Assembly (NCBI RefSeq): GCF_900109515.1
Contig: NZ_FOBD01000003.1
Location: forward strand, 248,001-312,000
Direction of reading: 5' to 3'
DNA length: 64,000 bases
Source: Paenibacillus sp. OK003
GTDB taxonomy: Bacteria; Bacillota; Bacilli; Paenibacillales; Paenibacillaceae
In this document: positions 35,155-45,430 of the stretch, in pieces
Numbering within the stretch: the stretch's first letter is position 1
Layout: every line of letters starts with the position of its first letter
Notes under the pieces: model-generated
What the model was told of the DNA's origin: nothing
Seen by the model: only the letters and a program-made list of their open reading frames with translations
Database searches by the model: none
Program-made: the position numbers and the translations under genes

Positions 35155-36564
35155 ATGTTTGCAGAAAGTAAAATAAATGAAGAACATCCTGTCGATCCGT
35201 CAAGTGACATCCCGTTGCAACTCCGCAAAGGACAGTTAGTCGGAGATAGTATGGGAGTGGCAGGAGGTGCACTAATTTCTTTAATTTTTTCTTCTTTTGC
35301 AATGTATTACCTAACTTCAGTTGCACATTTAGATGGAATTATGTTAGGAACACTGGTATTGGTAGGATCAATAATTGGTGCTGTTTCAAGTTTTGTTACG
35401 GGAATCCTAATTGATAAATTTAACTCGAAATATGGAAAGGTCAGACCTTGGGTGCTGGTATCCATTCTTCCAATGGCTGGATCTCTGCTTCTCTTGTTCT
35501 CCATCCCGGAGAGTCTTGCAATCTCGACCCAAATGGCTTGGGCAGGTATATGTATCGTCTTGTTTAACATCGGAACTTCCATGTATAGTTCCGCCTCAGG
35601 ATCACTCATCCCGATGGCAACCCGGAACCCGCTCGAAGTTACAAAAATGGGTTCTTCACGTGCGCTGGGCACCATGGGGGGAGCCATGCTTGTCTCCTTG
35701 GGCTACGTGCCGCTGGTTGAACTGGTAGGAGGAGATCGGAGAGCTTATTTAATTGTAACCGCTATCATTGTTATCCTTGGTTCTTTATTTATCTTCAATC
35801 AATTTCGAACCTCACGTGAGAATGTTAAAACCGTTAACCGCGATGCAAGCGGATTTGAGAAGAAAGTTCCGTTCAAGGATGCTATATTATCCATTCTTAA
35901 AAATAATTATTTTCTCGCCGGTTGGCTGATTCTTTTTGCCTCAACTACTATGCTTGCAATGAATAATGCGAGTACAGTCTACTACGCTCGATATATTCTC
36001 GGGAACATTAATATGCAAAGTTTGCTTACGATGGTGAGTATTGTTCCATCTTTGCTCGTTTTAGCTGCTCTTCCTATTCTGGTCAAAAAAATGGGAGTGC
36101 GATTGGTTATTTTAATGGGAACCGTTTTTGCCATCACAGGAATGTTAATTCGCCTAATAGACACAACCAGTATACCACTTGCTTGCATAGGATTTATCCT
36201 TTCCGGAATGGGGGCACTTCCGATGTCTGCTCTCGTTACAGCCCTTATCAACAGCACGATTGATTACGGTGAATGGAAAAGCGGTATTCGGTCACCCGGC
36301 ATGATGATGAGCTTAGTGGGGATGGCTGCACTTTTAGCAAGTTCACTTAGTATTTCCAGTATCGGTTGGATATTGGGAGCGACCAAATATGACGGATCGA
36401 CAGCGCAGCAGTCTGAATCGGCCATTCAAGGCATATTAACTATTAGTATTTATTTACCGACTATTCTGGCATCTATTGCTTTCATATGTGTGCTTTTTTG
36501 GAGACTGGAAAAGCAACATCCTCAGATTGTTAGTGAGCTAAGAGCAAGAAATGGAGAAAATTAA
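35155..36564 (+). CDS. GPH-family sugar:cation symporter (copy 1)
   Basis: 469 residues with 12 membrane segments of the glycoside-pentoside-hexuronide family. The cytosolic start IPLQLRKGQLVGDSMGVAGG, the motif TGILIDKFNSKYGKVRPWVL after helix 2, and STIDYGEWKSGIR in the second half are typical. AAAGGGGGAT precedes the ATG. It imports a glycoside or oligosaccharide for the following GH2 and GH78 enzymes. Closely related to the carrier at 43990, with which it shares long identical blocks. Confidence 0.92.
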   Translation: MFAESKINEEHPVDPSSDIPLQLRKGQLVGDSMGVAGGALISLIFSSFAMYYLTSVAHLDGIMLGTLVLVGSIIGAVSSFVTGILIDKFNSKYGKVRPWVLVSILPMAGSLLLLFSIPESLAISTQMAWAGICIVLFNIGTSMYSSASGSLIPMATRNPLEVTKMGSSRALGTMGGAMLVSLGYVPLVELVGGDRRAYLIVTAIIVILGSLFIFNQFRTSRENVKTVNRDASGFEKKVPFKDAILSILKNNYFLAGWLILFASTTMLAMNNASTVYYARYILGNINMQSLLTMVSIVPSLLVLAALPILVKKMGVRLVILMGTVFAITGMLIRLIDTTSIPLACIGFILSGMGALPMSALVTALINSTIDYGEWKSGIRSPGMMMSLVGMAALLASSLSISSIGWILGATKYDGSTAQQSESAIQGILTISIYLPTILASIAFICVLFWRLEKQHPQIVSELRARNGEN

Positions 36565-36709
36565 GGTTTACCTGCAATCTGGTGATTGACTGAAAATTAT
36601 AATAAAAACAGCGTGTATCTAGAAGGTTAATGTAACGCTTGTGACTATAATGATGTCACATATGACAGATCTACTATCAAAAATTTCTAGTTAAGAGGTG
36701 AGAGAATCG

Positions 36710-39175
36710 ATGATCAGAACTTCCTTTAACAATAATTGGACGGTTGGACCCAAAGCCGGTTTTTTCTCTGAGGTTGTAGCTTCAGCGACAGCTCCAAAAG
36801 AGATCACACTTCCGCATGATGCGATGATTTGGAACAAAAAGCTTAAACCAGAGGAGGGTGGCAACGTCGCAATCGGTTTTTTTCCAGAAGGCAGTTACGA
36901 CTACAAGAAGAATTTCTTCGTTCCGCTGGAGTATAAAGACAAAAGGGTAACCATCGAATTTGAGGGCGTATACATGAATGCAATGGTATACATTAACAGT
37001 GAATTTGCTGGACAACATCCGAATGGATATACCAATTTTTATGTTAGTGCGGACCGTTTCCTGAAATACGGCGAGGAAAATGAGATCAAGGTCGTTGCTA
37101 TGAACCTTAGAGATTCCCGCTGGTATTCCGGAGCAGGTATTTACCGTAATACGAAGCTTATTATCGGGAATCTAGTGCATATCGCCTTGGATGGTATAAA
37201 GATTGCCACTCCTGAAATCAATAATGAACGTGCTGTAGTAACCGTAGCAACCGTACTCCAGAACGAAGGACACAATACACGAACGCTTTACGTTAAGACG
37301 ACAATTGTAGATTTCGGCGGCTATGTAATTGCCAGTGAAGTTTCTCCTATTACGACTTTTGCTGGTGAAAGCGCTACACTTCGGCAACGACTCTACGTAA
37401 GAAACCCAAAGCTCTGGAGTGTTGATGCCCCCCATTTGTATCAATGCAGATCAAGCATCGTGGCAGAGGACGGGGAAGAACTGGACAAAGAAACGAACAC
37501 CTTCGGTATTCGATCGTTGACGTTAAATCCGGATCAAGGTCTTTGTATTAACGGGGAAACGGTAAAGCTGCGTGGGGCATGCATTCACCACGACAATGGC
37601 GTTATCGGTGCTGCTACGATTGACCGGGCCGAAGAACGTCGGGTCGAAATTCTGAAGGAAGCAGGCTTCAACGCGCTGCGCAGTTCGCATCATCCAATGA
37701 GTAAAGCACTGCTTGATGCTTGTGATCGTATAGGAATGCTTGTGGTGGATGAGAGCTTTGACATGTGGACCACAACGAAGGCTGACCACGACTATGCACT
37801 ACATTTTCCAGTTTGGTGGGAAAAAGACATTCAGGCAATGGTCGATAAAAATTACAATCATCCAAGTGTCATCATGTATACAATTGGTAACGAGATTCCA
37901 GAAACCGGAAGAAGAATCGATTCGGCATGGGGCCGTAAAATCGTTGACAAAATCCGATCCCTTGATAGCACGCGTTATATAACCAATGCTATAAATTTTA
38001 CGGTATCCGTCCTGGATGAGCTTTCGAAATGGATGAAATCCCAGAAATCGGATCAGCTTGAGAAGAGCGAGAGCAGTAACGAAGGTATTAACACGATGAT
38101 GAATAATTTGGGTGAGCAGATGGCCATGATCGTAGCTAGCGATTTTGCGAAAGAGAAAACGGCAGAATCATTTGCCTGTATTGATATTGCAGGATATAAC
38201 TACGGGGAAGCACGCTACAGCATGGACATGGAGCTGTTTCCGAATCGCATTATTGTAGGTAGTGAGACTAAACCGGAAGAGATAGATAGACACTGGGAAA
38301 TGGTAAAGCAACACAGTCAAATTATTGGTGATTTCACTTGGACGGGCTGGGATTACCTGGGGGAATCAGGGATCGGTAGAGTTGTCTATGAACCCGAGGA
38401 ATTGGCAACGGGTATCGTAGGAGGTTATCCGTGGTTCACTGCCTGGTGTGGAGACATTGATATTATTGGCAATAGACGGCCGGTATCCTATTATCGAGAA
38501 ATTGTATTTGGACTACGTAAAACCCCGTTCATTGCAGTTCAGCGCCCTAATCATTTTGGAAAACAAATGTTTCCGATGATGTGGAGTTGGAGCGATTCCA
38601 TATCAAGCTGGTCGTGGGACGGCTACGAGGATAAACCGATTAAAGTCGAGGTTTACTCGGATGCTGAAGAGGTGGAGCTTCTTGTAAATGGTGTATCAGT
38701 AGGCCAAACACGCGCAGGCAAAGAGAATCGGTATAAAGCAGAATTTGAGACTGTCTATGTCCCAGGGGAAGTTGAAGCGATTGCTTATGACAACGGTGAA
38801 GAAATCGGTCGTATGAAGCTCCGTTCCGCTGTCAACGATGTGATATTGAAAGTAAAAGCCGATCGGACAGTGATTTCTGCATCGGACAACGATTTGTCGT
38901 TTGTTATGATCACCCTGCAAGATAAGCAAGGAAATCTGTACAACACCGCTGACCGCAAGGTTTCAGTTTCAGTTACAGGTTCGGGTATTTTGCAGGGCTG
39001 CGGTAGTGCCAACCCAAAATCGGAGGAGAACTTTTTTGATGGCGCATACACGACTTTTGATGGTAAAGCTTTAGCAGTTATACGCCCGATTGGAGCAGGA
39101 TTGATTAAGGTGACCGTTTCAGCAGAAGGCTGTGCATCACAAACTGTACAGATTAATGCCATAGCCTTAGATTAG
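36710..39175 (+). CDS. GH2 glycoside hydrolase
   Basis: 821 residues from the ATG at 36710 behind AAGAGGTGAG. GH2 order: sugar-binding sandwich (AIGFFPEGSYDYKKNFFVP), immunoglobulin-like part, TIM barrel with GACIHHDNGVIGAA and NALRSSHHPMSKALLDACD, acid/base glutamate in MYTIGNEIPETG and a nucleophile glutamate in IIVGSETKPEE. C-terminal Big/DUF4982-like domains follow. It could be a beta-galactosidase, beta-glucuronidase or beta-mannosidase. The sequence does not decide. No signal peptide. Cytoplasmic processing after uptake by the GPH carrier. Confidence 0.92.
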   Translation: MIRTSFNNNWTVGPKAGFFSEVVASATAPKEITLPHDAMIWNKKLKPEEGGNVAIGFFPEGSYDYKKNFFVPLEYKDKRVTIEFEGVYMNAMVYINSEFAGQHPNGYTNFYVSADRFLKYGEENEIKVVAMNLRDSRWYSGAGIYRNTKLIIGNLVHIALDGIKIATPEINNERAVVTVATVLQNEGHNTRTLYVKTTIVDFGGYVIASEVSPITTFAGESATLRQRLYVRNPKLWSVDAPHLYQCRSSIVAEDGEELDKETNTFGIRSLTLNPDQGLCINGETVKLRGACIHHDNGVIGAATIDRAEERRVEILKEAGFNALRSSHHPMSKALLDACDRIGMLVVDESFDMWTTTKADHDYALHFPVWWEKDIQAMVDKNYNHPSVIMYTIGNEIPETGRRIDSAWGRKIVDKIRSLDSTRYITNAINFTVSVLDELSKWMKSQKSDQLEKSESSNEGINTMMNNLGEQMAMIVASDFAKEKTAESFACIDIAGYNYGEARYSMDMELFPNRIIVGSETKPEEIDRHWEMVKQHSQIIGDFTWTGWDYLGESGIGRVVYEPEELATGIVGGYPWFTAWCGDIDIIGNRRPVSYYREIVFGLRKTPFIAVQRPNHFGKQMFPMMWSWSDSISSWSWDGYEDKPIKVEVYSDAEEVELLVNGVSVGQTRAGKENRYKAEFETVYVPGEVEAIAYDNGEEIGRMKLRSAVNDVILKVKADRTVISASDNDLSFVMITLQDKQGNLYNTADRKVSVSVTGSGILQGCGSANPKSEENFFDGAYTTFDGKALAVIRPIGAGLIKVTVSAEGCASQTVQINAIALD

Positions 39176-39530
39176 CAAAGGGCCAAAGGAGAAAAAGATG
39201 AGAACACAATTTGAAATGGAAGAAGAGATAAAAAAATAAGTTTTTAGAATTTGCCCACAAAAAGTCACCTGTGTAATCCTTAAAACCAGAGTGATTCATC
39301 CATAAAATGCTGAAGAATAAAGGAAATTTAGGGGCGTTTAGCCCCGATTGGCTTTACGAAAAAGGTTTAGAGAGAAGAAATCCTGTTATTGCCGTTTTGG
39401 GAGATTACGAAACGGCGTTTAGTCCTAAAACAGGAACACAACCTGTATATCAATCGTTCCAAGGTACTGGAACAATTGATATATTGGAATTCGAATTTAA
39501 GACAGTTTGAGCCAGAAGGGAGCAACTGAA
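39176..39530. other. Spacer between GH2 and GH78 genes with coding remnants
   Basis: A 12-codon frame at 39198 with a fair ribosome site, and a 67-codon frame at 39307-39510 (VLGDYETAFSPKTGTQPVY, then IDILEFEFKTV) without one. The second looks like the C-terminal end of a lost enzyme gene. I cannot name the family. Confidence 0.4.
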
Positions 39531-42119
39531 ATGCTAAAAGCTATACTGCTGAAAACAGATTATTTAACTAATCCCGTAGGTATTGATATTGTTCGACCGG
39601 AATTTGGGTGGAATTTGGCGGGAGACAGCAAGAAACAGACCGCTTATGAAATTATAGCAGCGCATACGAAGGATGAATTAGATAAATCATCTTATGTCTG
39701 GAGTAGCGGGAAAATAAGCTCGGCCAGTATGACCCATATTCCCTATGGAGCGGATGTCTGCAGTAGAGAACGGATCTATTGGAAGGTTCGTGTCTGGGAT
39801 GAACATGATGTAGCCGGTGAGTGGAGTGAGACAGCATTTTTTGAAATGGGCTTGCTGGAAAGACAGGATTGGAAAGCAGAGTGGATTTGCGGTGACTACG
39901 AACCAAAACCGAAAGAACGGTATCCAGTCGAAGAGTTTAGTAAAACATTTCAGATTCCGGCATTTGTGAAAGCCAGAATGTATATCACCGCTTGTGGTAT
40001 TTATGAAACGAGTCTCAATGGAGTGAAAGTAGGAGATCTGGTTCTCACCCCTGGCGTGACCAGCTATGAAAAGCGTATACAGTATCAGGTCTACGATATT
40101 ACAAAGCAATTACAGAGCGGTGAGAATAAATGGGACATATCATTAGGTGACGGCTGGTTTAGAGGGAAACAGGGCGTATTCGGCGCCACCAATGTGTTCG
40201 GAACCCGAACCTGTGCTTTAGGGCAGATTGAAATAACGGGAACAGACGGAACAACGACTTATATCGGAACAGATGGAAGCTTCAGGTGGTCAAATGACGG
40301 ACCTGTGCGTTTTAATGATATGAAGGATGGAGAGACAATTGTTGCTACTCTTTCACCTTCATATCAGGGCCAAGCACGCGTTACAAAATGGGAGACTCTG
40401 CTGTGCTGCTCCAATAATGCTCCAGTCAAAGAAAAGGAAACATTTAAACCAACAGTTTTACTTACTCCTGACGGAAGTACGGTCCTCGATTTTGGACAGG
40501 TTATTGCCGGATACCCGCAATTTTCGATACAAGGTAAACAAGGGCACACCGTTGTGTTGACGATGGGAGAAATGCTTGATAGTGATGGAAACTTCACTGT
40601 CTCCAATGTGGTGCAGGAATATGATTATGCCCCGGATTATTGTGATGATTCCAGATTCCAGACCATCATTTTTTCCTGCGGGAGTGAAGAGAGAGAAACC
40701 TGGAAGCCTAAATTCTGTATTCAAGGATTCCGGTACGTCAAACTGGAGAATTGGCCAGAACCAGTGCAGGCAGATCATTTCACCGCAATCGCTGTGTATT
40801 CGGACATGGAGCAAACAGGACAATTCAGCTGTTCCTCCCCGGATTTGGAGCAACTGGTGAACAATACGCTGTGGAGCATGAAGGGGAATTTCCTAGACGT
40901 GCCTACAGATTGTCCAACGAGAGAACGGGCAGCCTGGACCGGAGATGCCCAATTATTTTTTGATGCCGGGCGTTATTTCATGGATTTTACAGCGTTTTTC
41001 AGAAAATGGATGCAGGATGTATTCGATGATCAGGCTCCAGATGGAAAAGTATATAATATTGTCCCCCGTGTAGCTCCGCATGGCGAAGGTTTTGATTATG
41101 TAGAAGGCTCAAGCGGCTGGATCGATGCAGGTATTTTGATCCCGTACAGATATTGGAAAACATATGGTGATTTAAAACTGCTGGCCGACTGGTATGGGCC
41201 TATGACTAAACTGGCCGACTTTATGATCAGCAGAATGGGAGATACCTCCGATCCGGAACTGGATCAGAAGTTGGAGCCCAGTAAATACCGTCAATATATT
41301 GTGACGACCGGTTTTCATTTCGGCGAATGGAATGAGCCTGACCGGGAGGAACTGGTATCAGCGCTTCCGAAATATGAAGAGGCTACCGCCTATCTGGCTT
41401 ATTCCTTAAACTGCTTGTCCCAAATCTCTGAGGCACTGGGGAAGCAGAAAGACGCAAGCAAATACCTGGACATATCTGAGCGGGCCAAAGCGGCGTATCA
41501 ATATTATTTTGTGGAGAACGGAACAATTTCAACAACTAAAATGGCGAAATTGGTAAGGCCGTTGGCTCTGGATCTTCTCGATCAAGACATGAGAAAAAAT
41601 GTTGAGCATGAATTGGTCTCATTGGTACGTGAACGGGAGCATCATGTAGGCACTGGATTCCTGTCAACACCATTCATCCTGAAGGCATTAAGTGATGCGG
41701 GATATGCGGACGATGCTTATCAGATGTTAGAGAAGGAAGATTATCCAAGCTGGATTTATCAGATTAAGCAGGGAGCGACAACGATTTGGGAGAACTGGAA
41801 TGGCGAAGCCTCAAGAAACCATTATTCCAATGGCGCTGTTTGTGACTGGATATTTAACACTGTGTGTGGTATCAACATTGCCGGAGAAAACCAATTCCTG
41901 ATTTCCCCCCAACCAGGTGGAAGCCTGACAGAGGCAGCGTTGAAGTATAAGAGTATTTATGGAAATGTATCTTGTTCATGGAAAAAAGAAAGTGCCCATT
42001 ACGTTTACTGGATTGAGGTTCCAGTAGGATGCAAGGCAGAAATTAATATTCAGGGAGTAGAGCCACAGGTTGTCGAAGCAGGAAAACATTGTTTCAAACC
42101 ACTGGAGGAAGCGTTGTAA
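39531..42119 (+). CDS. GH78 alpha-L-rhamnosidase (copy 1)
   Basis: 862 residues from the ATG at 39531 behind AGAAGGGAG. The order is that of bacterial GH78: N-terminal sandwich domains (VWDEHDVAGEWSETAFFEMG), carbohydrate-binding part (RMYITACGIYETSLNGVKVG), then the (alpha/alpha)6 barrel with the acidic motif DVPTDCPTRERAAWTGDAQL, SSGWIDAGILIPYRYWKTYG, and GATTIWENWNGEAS. These enzymes invert and release terminal rhamnose. No signal peptide. It follows the GH2 gene and ends at the terminator at 42153. The paralogue is at 45431. Confidence 0.95.
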   Translation: MLKAILLKTDYLTNPVGIDIVRPEFGWNLAGDSKKQTAYEIIAAHTKDELDKSSYVWSSGKISSASMTHIPYGADVCSRERIYWKVRVWDEHDVAGEWSETAFFEMGLLERQDWKAEWICGDYEPKPKERYPVEEFSKTFQIPAFVKARMYITACGIYETSLNGVKVGDLVLTPGVTSYEKRIQYQVYDITKQLQSGENKWDISLGDGWFRGKQGVFGATNVFGTRTCALGQIEITGTDGTTTYIGTDGSFRWSNDGPVRFNDMKDGETIVATLSPSYQGQARVTKWETLLCCSNNAPVKEKETFKPTVLLTPDGSTVLDFGQVIAGYPQFSIQGKQGHTVVLTMGEMLDSDGNFTVSNVVQEYDYAPDYCDDSRFQTIIFSCGSEERETWKPKFCIQGFRYVKLENWPEPVQADHFTAIAVYSDMEQTGQFSCSSPDLEQLVNNTLWSMKGNFLDVPTDCPTRERAAWTGDAQLFFDAGRYFMDFTAFFRKWMQDVFDDQAPDGKVYNIVPRVAPHGEGFDYVEGSSGWIDAGILIPYRYWKTYGDLKLLADWYGPMTKLADFMISRMGDTSDPELDQKLEPSKYRQYIVTTGFHFGEWNEPDREELVSALPKYEEATAYLAYSLNCLSQISEALGKQKDASKYLDISERAKAAYQYYFVENGTISTTKMAKLVRPLALDLLDQDMRKNVEHELVSLVREREHHVGTGFLSTPFILKALSDAGYADDAYQMLEKEDYPSWIYQIKQGATTIWENWNGEASRNHYSNGAVCDWIFNTVCGINIAGENQFLISPQPGGSLTEAALKYKSIYGNVSCSWKKESAHYVYWIEVPVGCKAEINIQGVEPQVVEAGKHCFKPLEEAL

Positions 42120-42152
42120 AGTTTTATCCCGAAAAGCCCCCTCTATATAAAT

Positions 42153-42190
42153 AAGAACATCGTCCATATTCAGGATGATGTTCTTTTCTT
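42153..42190 (+). terminator. Terminator after GH78 copy 1
   Basis: AAGAACATCGTCC (42153-42165) and GGATGATGTTCTT (42173-42185) form a 13-bp stem with one G-T pair, and the tail is T-rich. Confidence 0.75.
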
Positions 42191-42227
42191 ACTTTGCGAT
42201 AATCTCTCATGAAAAGGATTGATAAAT

Positions 42228-42854
42228 ATGATTCCTCCTGGATCAGCCAAACGTACAATATTTAATTCAATCCGCTTTAAACTAATAACTGGACTATTTG
42301 TAATCATCTTTCCTATGATCATATTTCTGATTTACAACAATCTGTACTCGATCAAGGTTGTGAGGAATCAGGTAGCACAATCCAACAGCAACTTGGTCAA
42401 CCTCTACATGAATCTAAGCGATGCCATTCTGGATGACATTGACCGATATTTATATAAGGTCATTTCAGAGGATAGTGGGTTACAAAGCCTAGCTCGTCCG
42501 GATGAGACCCACCCTGATCTCTATAACATAGGCACGTACCTTCTTTTTCGGCAGTTCATTGAAGACAGCGTGTATTACAAAAGTCTGGATTATTTTTTTG
42601 CATATTCAGCCGTGAATGATGATTTAGTTTTTGCCCCTAAGCCAACGGGACATGCGTATACTTGGAACCAGTCCATCCGGGAAGAGATCGTTCATCTGCT
42701 CCAGAACAAAGACACGCAAGCAAGTCTTCTGAGAGACAAATGGTTTGTGACCAAAATAGCTGGAACCGACTATCTCATTTGCCTTTTACGACAAGCGGAG
42801 GCTAACTCTGGACATTCTGAACTAAGTATTATTTGTTTCATAATATACAATTGA
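42228..42854 (+). pseudogene. YesM-type sensor kinase, truncated after the extracellular domain
   Basis: The ATG at 42228 follows AAAGGA. Residues 10-40 form the first membrane helix (LITGLFVIIFPMIIFLIY) and about 160 residues of Cache-like extracellular domain follow. The homologous part ends around LICLLRQAEANSG, and the frame then runs into the next unit's promoter. HAMP, HisKA and ATPase domains are missing. YesM-type kinases pair with AraC-type response regulators to control glycan uptake. The rest of this pair is gone. Confidence 0.8.
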
Positions 42855-42901
42855 AATCGCTAATTTGATTCATTTAAGTGAACTTTATGTTCAAGTATAA
42901 T
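42834..42901 (+). promoter_or_regulatory. AraC-type site and promoter of the GH43/GPH/GH78 unit
   Basis: TGTTTCATAATATACAA (42834-42850), 40 bp from motif start to -35 TTAAGT (42874), a 16-bp spacer and -10 TATAAT (42896-42901). The surrounding 59 bp align with 34940-34998 with few changes. Confidence 0.65.
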
Positions 42902-43091
42902 TGTAGATATATCAGAGAAATGAATTAAGCTGAAATTTTAGAGGATTGTTGAAAGGGGATACAATACTGAAAAATCATCTTTTTTCCACCTCATGATGCA
43001 TGTATAACAAGAATGCATATTGATTTCTTTATCTCTTGAATTCATAAATCTTTAAACAATAGCATTTGAATTTGTAAATAGAGGTGAAGTC

Positions 43092-43944
43092 ATTAAAAAG
43101 CAAGCGTACAATCCATTTATTCCAAGCTATGAGTACATTCGTGATCCAGAACCTTATGTCTTTGACGGAAAAGTATATGTTTTTGGATCTCATGACAAAT
43201 TTAACGGGACAACCTATTGTATGAATAACTATTTAGGCTGGTCAGCATCCGTTAATGACCTTGGAGATTGGAAGTATGAAGGTGTAATTTATGACAAAGT
43301 CCAAGATCCTTTGAGCAAACAAAAGGGGAATCACTATCTTTACGCTCCGGATGTCGCGAGGGGTGTAGATGGGAGGTACTATCTATACTATAGTTTGAGC
43401 GGCATACACATTTTATCAGTAGCTGTGTGTGATACATCTGCAGGCAAATATGAGTTTTATGGTCATGTGCATGATAAATCCGGTCATCTCCTCGGTTTTG
43501 CAAAGGGAGAATATATTCAGTTTGACCCTGCTGTTCTGGTAGATGACGATGAAAGGGTTTACTTATATTCTGGATATAATCCGCCTCTAAGGTTCGTTTC
43601 TTTTATTCTTGACAGGAAAAGGGCACCCTTATCTTACTCAGGAAGGCGAGGACAGAGAGGGGAATCCCAATCAATATATATCGAATTTCAGGAACGGTGC
43701 AACTGCAGGATTCAAATATTTTGAATTTGATGGCACGAATCGGGTCGGGATTGTAACACGTGGAAATGCGTCAGGAACAGTAAAACTCTCCACTGAGATA
43801 GATGGTAAGGCGATCGCGGAGATAGAGATTTCCTCATCGGATCAATGGAAGCGCTCTGAAGGGGAAATGCTCCCACTTCAAGGTGTATATCCGCTTTATT
43901 ATACATTTGAAGGAAAAGGAAAAGTTAGATCTATTGAGTTTTGA
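43092..43944 (+). pseudogene. GH43-type glycosidase pseudogene
   Basis: The frame opens KKQAYNPFIPSYEYIRDPEP, the GH43 first blade with the catalytic base aspartate in RDPEPYVF. It continues through HYLYAPDVARGVDGRYYLYY and FDPAVLVDDDERVYLYSGYN. It then breaks: a deletion removes the acid/base region and the reading frame shifts near 43600. The end continues as GNPNQYISNFRNGATAGFKY. The AGAGGTG site is followed by ATT where a start codon should be. Three lesions together make it non-functional. Confidence 0.85.
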
Positions 43945-43989
43945 TTTGACCCAAAATACAACAAATACAAATCATAAGGGGAATTCAAA

Positions 43990-45405
43990 ATGATTGCAGA
44001 AAATGACATAAAGGAAGGACAGCCTATAGAGCCTGTTGATAATGGAGATAATATCCCTTTACAACTTCATAAGGGACAGCTAATCGGGGATAGCTTGGGG
44101 ATGGCTGGTAATTCGCTGATTGCAATTATATTCAATTCCTTCACAATGTATTATTTGACAACTATTGCACATTTAGATGGTACCATGTTAGGAACTATGG
44201 TATTAATTGGGTCTATCCTCGGTGCTGTAACAAGCTTTGGTACAGGGATTATGATTGATAAATTTAACTCAAGGCATGGCAAGGTAAGACCATGGTTATT
44301 GGCATCTATTCTGCCACTGGCAGTATCTATCATTCTTCTGTTTTCTATTCCCGATAATCTTAATTTATACACTAAAATGATATGGGCAGGTATATGTATA
44401 CTCTTATTTAATATAGGAGGGTCCATGTTCACTCCGGCTTCCGGTTCGCTCATAGCAATGGCAACACGAAACCCGACGGAAGTGACGAGATTGAGTTCAG
44501 GACGTGCACTGGGCACAATTATCGGAGCTACAATTGTAACGTTAGGTTACGTGCCAGTTGTGGAGCTTATGGGTGGAGATCAACGAGCATACTTTATCGT
44601 AACAACAGTGTTGGTTGTCATAGGCTCCTTGCTTATGTTCAATCAATTCAGGACTTCTCATGAGAATGTGAAGACTGTTAATCGGGATGAGAGTGGCGTT
44701 GAAATGAAGGTTCCCTTCAAAGATGCTATGAAATCCATTCTTAAAAACAAATATTTCCTGATCGCATGGCTGGTGCTTTTCGCAGCAACTGCTACGCTTT
44801 CATTGAATAATGCCACTACGGTTTATTACGCCCGATATATTCTGGGAGATGTTAAGCTCCAGAGCTTGCTTTCAATGGTAGGGGCTGCCCCAGCCTTAAT
44901 CGTTTTTGTGTTTCTTCCCACTTTAGTAAAAAAGATGGGTGTCCGGTGGATTGTTGCATGTGGGTCCCTGTTAGGATTAATAGGTGGGTTCATTCGTTTA
45001 ATGGATACAACTAGTGTACCCCTTGCTTTCATGGGATTCATCCTTTCCGGAATAGGATCTATTCCGATAGCAGCTCTAATCACTGTCCTCATGAACAGCA
45101 CTATCGATTTTGGTGAATGGAAAAGCGGTATACGCTTACCAGGGATGATGATGAGTCTCGCAGGTATAGCCACACTTTTAGCAGGTTCACTGAGCATTTC
45201 CGGTATTGGATGGATACTCGGTGCGACCGGTTTTGATGGAGCGGCAGCTCGTCAGTCCAGTTCGGCAATTAGTGGAATTTTAACAATTAGCATTTATCTT
45301 CCAATTATTTTAGCTACTATTTCTGTTGTTTGTATGCTCTTTTGGAAGCTGGAGAAGAGACATCCTCAAATTGTGAGTGAGCTCAGAGAAAGAAATGGTG
45401 AATAG
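43990..45405 (+). CDS. GPH-family sugar:cation symporter (copy 2)
   Basis: 471 residues, paralogue of the carrier at 35155. Shared blocks include IPLQLHKGQLIGDSLGMAGN, GTGIMIDKFNSRHGKVRPWL and NSTIDFGEWKSGIRLPGMMM. AAGGGGAATTC precedes the ATG. It ends 26 bp before the start of the second rhamnosidase gene, so the two are co-transcribed. Substrate probably a rhamnose-bearing oligosaccharide or glycoside. This is inferred from the neighbour. Confidence 0.92.
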   Translation: MIAENDIKEGQPIEPVDNGDNIPLQLHKGQLIGDSLGMAGNSLIAIIFNSFTMYYLTTIAHLDGTMLGTMVLIGSILGAVTSFGTGIMIDKFNSRHGKVRPWLLASILPLAVSIILLFSIPDNLNLYTKMIWAGICILLFNIGGSMFTPASGSLIAMATRNPTEVTRLSSGRALGTIIGATIVTLGYVPVVELMGGDQRAYFIVTTVLVVIGSLLMFNQFRTSHENVKTVNRDESGVEMKVPFKDAMKSILKNKYFLIAWLVLFAATATLSLNNATTVYYARYILGDVKLQSLLSMVGAAPALIVFVFLPTLVKKMGVRWIVACGSLLGLIGGFIRLMDTTSVPLAFMGFILSGIGSIPIAALITVLMNSTIDFGEWKSGIRLPGMMMSLAGIATLLAGSLSISGIGWILGATGFDGAAARQSSSAISGILTISIYLPIILATISVVCMLFWKLEKRHPQIVSELRERNGE

Positions 45406-45430
45406 AATGGAAGGAAAAGGAGCTAATACC

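Noticed and set aside
39307..39510. Independent 67-residue gene between GH2 and GH78
   Set aside because: No ribosome site and a sequence like an enzyme C-terminus; kept only as a possible remnant.
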